NCBI GenBank assembly: GCA_942491945.1
Contig: CALODD010000071.1
Coordinates: 1-15,543 of the forward strand
DNA: 15,543 bases
Reading direction: 5' to 3'
Source: JAJDYQ01 sp942491945
Lineage (GTDB): Bacteria > Pseudomonadota > Gammaproteobacteria > JAJDYQ01
The notes below the pieces were generated by a model. That model had not been told where the DNA came from and did no database searches. It saw only the letters and a program-made list of their open reading frames with translations. Positions 8,288 through 14,255 of this stretch are shown here, piece after piece. A program made the position numbers and the translations under genes. Position 1 is the stretch's first letter, and the number at the start of each line of letters is the position of its first letter.

Positions 8288-9673
8288 CTAGTCGTCCTTA
8301 TTCGTTAAATGCTCTGCAGATCGTGGTACGAGTTCCAGAGGCTGTGGTTCATCCAGTTGTTTTTTGCTTTGAATGCCCAGTTCTTCAAACTTACGTGCAC
8401 CCGGTAGTACCTGACGTTCTAACGATCCGATAGCCTTATTGTAGGCATCAACACTGCTGTTTAGTGTTTTGCCGACCTTGGTGAGGTGTTCAACAAATGT
8501 GGTCACGCGCTTATAAAGCTGCTCACCGAGTTCCTGTATCTTTTCTGCATTTTCCGTCACCGCAATCTGTCGCCATCCAAAAGCTACGGCACGGAGCAGG
8601 GCGATGATGGTTGTTGGTGTGGCAAGTACAACACGGTTCTGTAGTGCGTCTTCTAACAGCTTGCCATCCTGTTCCAGTGCAGCCGTTAAGAACTGTTCGC
8701 CAGGTATAAATAGCACGACATAGTCTGGTGAGTTTTTAAACTGCGACCAGTAGGCTTTCTTTGAAAGTTCGTTGACCCGCTCGCGAACATTACGGGCATG
8801 TTGTGTCAGGAACTGGTCACGTTGATCTGCGTCTTCGGTTTCAATAGCCGACAGGTACGCATCCAGTGGTGTTTTGGCATCGACAATCAATTCACGCTTG
8901 TCCGGCATACGGACAATCATGTCGGGACGTGATGCTTTGCCATCTTCAATGACCTGTTCCTGTTCCACGAAGTCACAGTATTCAACCATGCCAGCTAGTT
9001 CGGCAAGTCGTTTGAGAGTGAGTTCACCCCATTGGCCACGGACTTCCGGCCTGCGCAGGGCAGTGACCAGATTGCGCGTTTCTGATTGCAGTTGCTGATT
9101 GGATTCATGAATCAGCTTGATCTGTGATGACAGAGAGCCAAAGGCTTCATGTCGATTCTTTTCGATGTTCTGAATCTGTTCTTCTGTTTTCTTTAGTGCA
9201 TCAGAAATCGGCTTGATTAAAGTAGAAATGGATTTCTGACGCTCCTGTAACAGCTTATCGGTATTGTCCTGTTGTTGTTTAAAGGAAGCAGAAGCCTGCT
9301 TACGGAACTCTTCGCTATTGCGTTGAAGGACATCACTAGATAAGGCCTTAAAGTGTTCGCTCATGGCTTCTTCCGCCATTTTTAGGCCTTTGATCTGTTC
9401 CTGGGCGACGCGCTTTTCGTTTTCTATCGCAGTCTTTAAGGCATTGATTCGTTCTTCCGCAATGCGCTTCTCAGTTTCTACAGCCGTCTTGAGTGTAGTG
9501 GTCTGTTCGTCATGCACACGTTGATCGGCTTCACGCTCATCCTGTTCGTGTAGCAGTGTGCGTTGGAGTTCCTGCACCTGTTTGTCTTTAATGAGCCACA
9601 CGAGAATGCCGATGAGGAGTGGTAGCAACACCATGCCGGCGATGGCGTACTCGGTTGTTATTTCAAAATTCAT
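8288..9673 (-). CDS. rmuC: DNA recombination protein RmuC
   Basis: RmuC-family proteins limit inversions between short inverted repeats and are thought to act as membrane-anchored nucleases near the chromosome. The 461-residue product has an N-terminal transmembrane helix (about 9-27), a long coiled coil (about 30-200) and the conserved C-terminal core: TALRRPEVRGQWGELTLKRL (204-223), RPDMIVRMPDKRELIVDAKTPLDAY (249-273), with the nuclease-like D...E.x.K pattern in ELIVDAKTPLD, LFIPGEQFLTAAL (321-333) and ATPTTIIALLRAVAFGW (351-367). Its ATG overlaps the stop of the upstream phosphatase gene by four bases (ATGA), so translation is probably coupled. The coiled coil carries two tandem copies of an 18-residue unit (see repeat). 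Family assignment is firm; biochemical role is known only in outline. Confidence 0.93.
   Translation of the reverse strand: MNFEITTEYAIAGMVLLPLLIGILVWLIKDKQVQELQRTLLHEQDEREADQRVHDEQTTTLKTAVETEKRIAEERINALKTAIENEKRVAQEQIKGLKMAEEAMSEHFKALSSDVLQRNSEEFRKQASASFKQQQDNTDKLLQERQKSISTLIKPISDALKKTEEQIQNIEKNRHEAFGSLSSQIKLIHESNQQLQSETRNLVTALRRPEVRGQWGELTLKRLAELAGMVEYCDFVEQEQVIEDGKASRPDMIVRMPDKRELIVDAKTPLDAYLSAIETEDADQRDQFLTQHARNVRERVNELSKKAYWSQFKNSPDYVVLFIPGEQFLTAALEQDGKLLEDALQNRVVLATPTTIIALLRAVAFGWRQIAVTENAEKIQELGEQLYKRVTTFVEHLTKVGKTLNSSVDAYNKAIGSLERQVLPGARKFEELGIQSKKQLDEPQPLELVPRSAEHLTNKDD
9386..9493 (-). repeat. Two tandem 54-bp units in the rmuC coiled coil
   Basis: Residues 61-78 (LKTAVETEKRIAEERINA) and 79-96 (LKTAIENEKRVAQEQIKG) of RmuC are direct repeats, 11 of 18 residues identical and most others conservative. 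The unit length is close to five helical turns (18 residues), so duplication keeps the coiled-coil phase approximately. It looks like an old in-frame duplication rather than a recent one. Confidence 0.7.
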
Positions 9674-10344
9674 GCAGTAGCTGTATTGGTTTGCTGGTTA
9701 ACCCAGTCCAATAATTCGTCGGTGGTGTCCATGACAAGCTCGGCACCCCAGTTATCCGGATTCTGTCCCCGGCGAATATAACCACAACGTAAGGCGATGC
9801 AGGGCATGCCAGCATTATGGGCTGCCTGTACATCGCGTTCGTCATCGCCGACATACATGCAGCTATTTGCTTCAACACCTGCTTCGGTGCAGGCATCTAA
9901 CATTGGCTTTTTATCCGGTTTGGAAACACCTGCTGTATCGGCGCAGACAATGGTAGCTGCACGATCCTTTAATTGTATGGACTCGAGTAGTGGCAAAGTT
10001 AGCCATGACGGTTTATTGGTGACAATGCCCCATAAAATATTATTGTCTTCCAGGGTGTCCAGTATTTCGTCCATCTTTGGAAATAGTGTGGTTTCGTTAT
10101 GGATGTCTGCTTTGTAGATATCGAGAAATCGCTGTCTTAACTGTTCGAATCGTTCAGAGCCTTCCTCTTCATCAAAGCCGATATTAATCATGGCACGAGC
10201 GCCGTGAGAGACTTCGCTACGGATTAAATCGTATTCAAGAGGCGGCAGGCCTTCCTCATCGCGAAGCTGGTTTAAGGCGCGTGCCATATCTTTGGCGGTA
10301 TCGATGAGCGTACCATCAAGATCAAAGAGAACAGCTTGCAGCAT
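9670..10344 (-). CDS. mupP: HAD phosphatase, probably N-acetylmuramate 6-phosphate phosphatase MupP (Gph-like)
   Basis: A 224-residue HAD-superfamily phosphatase with all four motifs: DLDGTLID (8-15) with nucleophile and acid aspartates, TNKP (about 109-112), the lysine in SKPDKKP (about 141-147) and GDDERDV (about 163-169). By sequence it belongs to the phosphoglycolate phosphatase group, but three points favour MupP: it sits directly after ubiG next to mtaD/mtnA, the same neighbourhood as Pseudomonas mupP; it has the early motif GLPPLEYDLIRSEVSHGARA; and near the C-terminus GYIRRGQNPDNWGAEL resembles the GYI..DNP..WGAD of MupP as I remember it. MupP removes phosphate from MurNAc-6-P so that cell-wall sugars re-enter peptidoglycan synthesis. 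GGAG lies ten bases before the ATG; the gap to ubiG is three bases. Phosphoglycolate phosphatase remains the alternative. Confidence 0.75.
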   Translation of the reverse strand: MLQAVLFDLDGTLIDTAKDMARALNQLRDEEGLPPLEYDLIRSEVSHGARAMINIGFDEEEGSERFEQLRQRFLDIYKADIHNETTLFPKMDEILDTLEDNNILWGIVTNKPSWLTLPLLESIQLKDRAATIVCADTAGVSKPDKKPMLDACTEAGVEANSCMYVGDDERDVQAAHNAGMPCIALRCGYIRRGQNPDNWGAELVMDTTDELLDWVNQQTNTATA

Positions 10345-10347
10345 GAA

Positions 10348-11070
10348 TTAATGCTCCAGCGGTTTTTCAAAGCACATCAGATAGTTCACATCGACTGACT
10401 TCGTTAGAGATGCTGAACGAAACAATGGGTTGTAATGCATACCAGCCTGCTCAATGAGTTCCAGCCCGGTGTTGCGGGCCCAGCGTGCCAGCTCGGATGG
10501 CTTGATGAACTTATCGTAGTTGTGTGTGCCTTTGGGTAGTAGGCGCATGATGTATTCCGCACCGAGTACCGCAATGGCATAGGCTTTTGGATTTCGATTG
10601 ATTGTGGAGATAAAGATGCGTCCACCGGGCTTAACCATATGGTTGGCCGCACGAATCAGGCTGGCAGGATCGGGGACATGTTCGATGAGTTCCAGACAGG
10701 TTACGACATCGTAGGCATTGGCATGCGTCTGTGCGTGATCTTCGGCCGATGTGTTTTCATAGGTGAGTTCAACACCGGCTTCCATGGCATGTAATTTGGC
10801 TACGGACAACGCGCGTTGAGCCATATCGATACCCGTGACTTTTGCGCCTGCTTGAGCCATAGACTCACTAAGGATACCGCCACCACAACCGATGTCCAAC
10901 ACCTGCTTGCCAACGATGTCGGCATGGGTCTGAATAAATTTTAAGCGTGTCGGGTTTAGATCGTGCAGAGGTTTGAATTCACCTTCAGCGTCCCACCAGC
11001 GAGCGGCCATGCTGTCGAATTTATTGACCTCGGCCTTATCAACGTTTGGATTATGTTGTTCGTTTGTCAT
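10348..11070 (-). CDS. ubiG: Ubiquinone biosynthesis O-methyltransferase UbiG
   Basis: SAM-dependent enzyme that performs both O-methylations of ubiquinone synthesis. The 240-residue product has the diagnostic N-terminus VDKAEVNKFDSMAARWWDAE (10-29), then GEFKPLHDLNPTRL (30-43), SAM motif I VLDIGCGGGILSESMA (57-72), the acidic loop VTGIDMA (78-84), motif II region YDVVTCLELIEHVPDP (about 119-134), and the C-terminal HTHNYDKFIKPSEL-like segment (KGTHNYDKFIKPSELARW). Nothing is missing. The ATG overlaps the mtaD stop by one base (TAATG), so the two are almost certainly co-translated; this pairing with mtaD and a Gph-like phosphatase is also seen in Pseudomonas. Confidence 0.96.
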   Translation of the reverse strand: MTNEQHNPNVDKAEVNKFDSMAARWWDAEGEFKPLHDLNPTRLKFIQTHADIVGKQVLDIGCGGGILSESMAQAGAKVTGIDMAQRALSVAKLHAMEAGVELTYENTSAEDHAQTHANAYDVVTCLELIEHVPDPASLIRAANHMVKPGGRIFISTINRNPKAYAIAVLGAEYIMRLLPKGTHNYDKFIKPSELARWARNTGLELIEQAGMHYNPLFRSASLTKSVDVNYLMCFEKPLEH

Positions 11071-12419
11071 TATTCAGCGTTTTGACTCAATTTCTGTTGC
11101 CAGCTTAAAGCATTATTTTTTAGCTTATTGATATCCAGTGTTGTCAGTTCGCGGTCTTTGAGTAGACGTTTACCATTACACCAGACATTCGTGACCTGTT
11201 GTCGATCAGCAGCATACACGATTTGCGAAACCGGATTATACAGCGGCTGTGTCTCTAGCTGACTCAGGTCAATCGCTGTGATATCTGCAGCCTTGCCGAT
11301 TTCCAGGGAACCGGTTACATCGTCAATGCCGAGGGCTTTCGCGCCGTTGATTGTTGCCATGGCGAGCGCTTTTTCAGCCGGGACAGCTGAAGCATCGTTG
11401 GCGACTGCCTTGCCGAGCATGGCCGCTGACTGCATCTCAGCCAGCATGTCCAGATCATTATTGCTTGCCGCACCATCTGTACCGAGTGCGACATTCACGC
11501 CGGCGTCCAAAAATTTCTGTACAGGGCAGAAGCCACTGGCGAGTTTCATATTGGATTGAGGGCAATGAACAATATGAGCGCCAGTCTGAGCGAAATGTTG
11601 AATTTCTGCTTCTTCAAGATGTGTCATATGTACGGCCATGAGATTCGGCGTAAGTAATCCCAGTTCATGCAGGCGATGCAGCGGGCGCGAGCCATAGTTG
11701 GCCTGGCCCTGATCAATCTCATCCTGCGTTTCATGTAGGTGCATGTGAATTGGAATTTCCAGTTCATCAGAATAGGTCAGGACTTTCTGCATGGGCTCAT
11801 TGCTGACGGTGTAAGGCGCATGCGGAGCAAACGCGGTATTGATCAATTCATCAGAGCGGAATTCATCGTGTACAGCCAGACCTTTATCGATATATTCCTG
11901 CCAGTCGCACGCCCAGGCGGAAGGGAAGTCAATAACAATCAATCCCACAGTCGCGCGAATGCCAGCTGTCGATGCCACAGCAGCAGTGATATCAGGAAAA
12001 AAGTACATATCATTGAAGGCTGTCGTGCCCGAACGAATCATTTCCGCGACGGCATGTTCTGTACCCTGGCGCACAAAGTCTGGGCTGACCCATTTACCCT
12101 CGGCAGGCCAGATGTGCTCATTGAGCCAGGTCATCAGAGGCAGATCATCAGCCAGCCCACGCATCAATGCCATGGAAGCGTGGGTGTGGGCATTGATCAA
12201 TCCGGGAATCAGAGCATGCTCTTTCAGATAAGTGACATCGCCAGATTCGTATTTACCCTGAATCGTACTCGAATCATCAATATCTAAAATTTTGCCATCC
12301 TGAATCGCGATGCCATGATTCTCATGAATCATCTGATCTTTGTCGACGGTCACAATCCATCGTGCATGGATGATTTCATCAACTGATATAGGACTTTGAT
12401 CTGGACTCTGTGTGCTCAT
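11070..12419 (-). CDS. mtaD: 5-methylthioadenosine / S-adenosylhomocysteine deaminase
   Basis: Amidohydrolase-superfamily deaminase that turns methylthioadenosine into methylthioinosine (and SAH into S-inosylhomocysteine), feeding methionine salvage. Read from the ATG at 12419 it has 449 residues: metal-binding NAHTHASM (76-83), HMHLHET (225-231), a conserved HIVHCPQSNMKLASG (282-296), and LGTDGAASNNDLDM (312-325) with the catalytic Asp315. The frame stays open a further 19 codons upstream, but that extension (start 12476) would overlap mtnA and lacks family similarity, while MSTQSPDQ gives the usual length. No good Shine-Dalgarno is visible before 12419. It heads the five-gene minus-strand operon and is divergent from mtnA, with which it acts in the same route through a methylthioinosine phosphorylase not found here. 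Confidence 0.92.
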   Translation of the reverse strand: MSTQSPDQSPISVDEIIHARWIVTVDKDQMIHENHGIAIQDGKILDIDDSSTIQGKYESGDVTYLKEHALIPGLINAHTHASMALMRGLADDLPLMTWLNEHIWPAEGKWVSPDFVRQGTEHAVAEMIRSGTTAFNDMYFFPDITAAVASTAGIRATVGLIVIDFPSAWACDWQEYIDKGLAVHDEFRSDELINTAFAPHAPYTVSNEPMQKVLTYSDELEIPIHMHLHETQDEIDQGQANYGSRPLHRLHELGLLTPNLMAVHMTHLEEAEIQHFAQTGAHIVHCPQSNMKLASGFCPVQKFLDAGVNVALGTDGAASNNDLDMLAEMQSAAMLGKAVANDASAVPAEKALAMATINGAKALGIDDVTGSLEIGKAADITAIDLSQLETQPLYNPVSQIVYAADRQQVTNVWCNGKRLLKDRELTTLDINKLKNNALSWQQKLSQNAE

Positions 12420-12456
12420 GTCGTTAGTGTTGCTGTACTTTTTATTGGGCCGAATT
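12420..12456. promoter_or_regulatory. 37-bp divergent gap between mtaD and mtnA
   Basis: Both genes start from this very short gap, so their promoters must overlap each other or lie within the opposing coding regions. On the minus strand CATAAT (near 12456-12461, inside the mtnA start) is a 5-of-6 match to a -10 element for mtaD, but its -35 is poor. No clear -10/-35 pair is seen for mtnA, and neither start has a strong Shine-Dalgarno. Confidence 0.35.
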
Positions 12457-13488
12457 ATGTCAGAAATATCCCCCATTCGCTGGAAAGGTTCTCATCTGGA
12501 ACTGCTGGATCAGCGTGTTTTACCACAGGAAGAAACCTGGCTTGAGTTACGCACCGTAAAGGAAGTCGCTGATGCGATTACGGATATGGTGGTGCGTGGC
12601 GCGCCGGCAATCGGTGTGACCGCAGCTTATGGCGTGGTGTTATCGGCTCGTCATCATCAGGACAAGGGTAGTTGGCGAGCGGGTTTTGATGAAGATATGC
12701 AAATGCTGGCTGCTGCGCGACCAACAGCGATTAATCTCAAGTGGGCGATTGATCGCATGGTGGCTCTAATCGATTCCAGATCAGATTCGGGTCTGGATCT
12801 GGATCAGCTAGAGACTGAAGCGATACGCATCCATGAAGAAGATGTTGCTGCCTGTAAAGCGATGGGTGATTTTGGTGCTTCTGTGATTCAGGAAAAGACG
12901 TCGATTATTACGCACTGCAATGCCGGCGCCCTGGCGACAGCGGGTTATGGCACGGCATTGGGTGTAATTCTTTCTGCTAATCGAGATGGCAAACTGGTCA
13001 TGACCTATTCGGATGAAACTCGTCCCTGGCTGCAAGGCGCACGCCTGACAGCATGGGAACTGGCTCAGGATGATGTGCCAGTGACCTTGATATCCGATTC
13101 TGTGGCTTCACATTTGATGAAGACAGGCAAGGTTGGTTGGTGTGTGGTGGGTTCTGACCGAATCGCTGCTAATGGTGATGTGGCGAACAAGATTGGCACC
13201 TATCAGTTAGCGATCAGCGCGCGTTACCACGGTGTAAAATTCATGGTGGCAGCGCCAACCAGCACGATTGATATGAATGTCGCTACTGGTGATGATATTC
13301 CAATTGAAGAGCGAGCAGCGGATGAAGTACTTTCGGTGCAGGGACATCGTATTGCCGCTGATGTGGGTGCCTGGAACCCGGCATTTGATGTCACACCTGC
13401 GTCACTGGTAGACGTTATTGTTACCGAGAAGGGTGTGATAGAGTCACCTGATACTGAAAAAATAAAAGCGCATATGCAAACCGCGTAA
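12457..13488 (+). CDS. mtnA: Methylthioribose-1-phosphate isomerase
   Basis: Isomerises 5-methylthioribose 1-phosphate to methylthioribulose 1-phosphate in methionine salvage. From the ATG at 12457 the product has 343 residues and all family landmarks: VVRGAPAIGVTAAYG (45-59), THCNAGALATAGYGTALG (152-169) with catalytic Cys154, DETRPWLQGARLTAWEL (186-202), GSDRIAANGDVANKIGTY (232-249) with catalytic Asp234, and the C-terminal AWNPAFDVTPASLV (305-318). An in-frame ATG at 12412 would add 15 hydrophobic residues and overlap mtaD; MSEISPIRW is the more likely N-terminus. The lemA ribosome binding site overlaps the mtnA stop, so lemA is probably on the same transcript. The eIF-2B-like regulatory proteins share the fold, but the Cys/Asp pair marks a true isomerase. 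Confidence 0.96.
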   Translation: MSEISPIRWKGSHLELLDQRVLPQEETWLELRTVKEVADAITDMVVRGAPAIGVTAAYGVVLSARHHQDKGSWRAGFDEDMQMLAAARPTAINLKWAIDRMVALIDSRSDSGLDLDQLETEAIRIHEEDVAACKAMGDFGASVIQEKTSIITHCNAGALATAGYGTALGVILSANRDGKLVMTYSDETRPWLQGARLTAWELAQDDVPVTLISDSVASHLMKTGKVGWCVVGSDRIAANGDVANKIGTYQLAISARYHGVKFMVAAPTSTIDMNVATGDDIPIEERAADEVLSVQGHRIAADVGAWNPAFDVTPASLVDVIVTEKGVIESPDTEKIKAHMQTA

Positions 13489-13498
13489 GGAGACAGAG

Positions 13499-14092
13499 AT
13501 GGAAACAAGCGTAATTATTACCTGGGCCGTCATAATCGGTGTACTGTTCTATTTAATATCTATCTATAACAAACTCGTTGCACTGCGTAATCGTTATAAG
13601 AATGCATTTTCACAGATCGACGTGCAGTTGAAACGTCGTTATGACCTGATTCCGAATCTGGTAGAAACTGCCAAAGGCTATTTATCTCATGAGCGGGAAA
13701 CTCTGGAAGCTGTCATTGCGGCACGTAGTGGTGCGGTTAGTGCAGAAAAACGTGCAGCGGCTGACCCAACTGACGCAAACTCCATGAAACAATAACTGGC
13801 TGCTGAAGCCGGATTATCGGGAGCTTTGGGTAAATTATTTGCTTTGCAAGAAAACTATCCCGATTTGAAAGCCAATCAGAATATGATGCAGCTTTCCGAG
13901 GAACTGACCGCGACCGAGAATAAAATCGCCTTTGCACGTCAAGCCTACAACGATTCTGTGATGACCTACAACACGGCTATTGAAGTAGTGCCTAATAATT
14001 TTATTGCGGGGCCATTTAATTTCCGTCATGCATTGTTGTGGGAAATTGACGATCCGATTGAGAAACAGAACGTAAAGGTCGACTTCGGATAA
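13499..14092 (+). pseudogene. lemA: LemA family protein with an in-frame stop codon
   Basis: LemA proteins are small, helical, membrane-anchored proteins that recur beside M48 proteases; their function is poorly known. The frame encodes an N-terminal transmembrane helix (about 5-22), the family core RYKNAFSQIDVQLKRRYDLI (32-51) followed by PNLVETAKGYL, and after the interruption ALGKLFALQENYPDLKANQN, QLSEELTATENKIAFARQAY, NDSVMTYN and PNNFIAGPFNFR. A TAA at 13793-13795 (codon 99) splits this otherwise colinear 197-codon reading frame; both halves are in the same frame and well conserved, so a single substitution (for example CAA to TAA) explains it. The strong AAGGAGA ribosome binding site overlaps the mtnA stop. 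Either the gene was inactivated very recently, the stop is read through, or the base is a sequencing error. If translated only to the stop, a 98-residue membrane stub results. Confidence 0.88.
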
Positions 14093-14112
14093 ATCATTTC
14101 GATCTCTGTAAT

Positions 14113-14253
14113 GGGTGCCTCTAAAGACTCAATTAAGGCGATGATGGCAAGGCGCAGGAATACGAAAAAGCGCAGTGTACATGCAATACATGAGCATTTT
14201 GTGTATTACTGCAACGCGGTCAGGGCGGCTTAAGTGAGTCTTTAGAGGTATCC
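14113..14253. mobile_element. 141-bp palindromic MITE-like repeat element
   Basis: The element is bounded by 28-bp terminal inverted repeats, 14113-14140 and 14226-14253, identical at 24 of 28 positions with the shared core CCTCTAAAGACTCA. The interior (about 14150-14215) is also imperfectly self-complementary, centred near TGTACATGCAATACATGAGC, so the whole unit can fold into a long hairpin. It encodes no protein. It fills most of the 163-bp gap between lemA and the M48 gene. I recall similar intergenic units with a GCGCAGTGTACA-like core in other gammaproteobacterial genomes, but cannot confirm the family here. No target-site duplication is obvious. Only one copy is present in the window. 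Confidence 0.75.
14244..14248 (+). promoter_or_regulatory. Ribosome binding site of the M48 gene, inside the repeat's right end
   Basis: AGAGG at 14244-14248 stands seven bases before the ATG at 14256 and is the only Shine-Dalgarno-like sequence there. It lies in the right inverted repeat of the 141-bp element and can pair with the left arm, so folding of the element could hide it. Confidence 0.6.
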
Positions 14254-14255
14254 AT

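Noticed and set aside
11739..12287. 182-codon plus-strand open frame opposite mtaD
   Set aside because: Shadow of a well-conserved gene on the other strand; composition is not protein-like.
12419..12476. Longer mtaD start (ATG/GTG upstream, 468 residues)
   Set aside because: The added 19 residues overlap mtnA, have no family similarity and no ribosome binding site.
13796..14092. Second half of lemA as a separate small gene
   Set aside because: It is in the same frame as the first half, has no ribosome binding site of its own and completes the LemA family sequence exactly.
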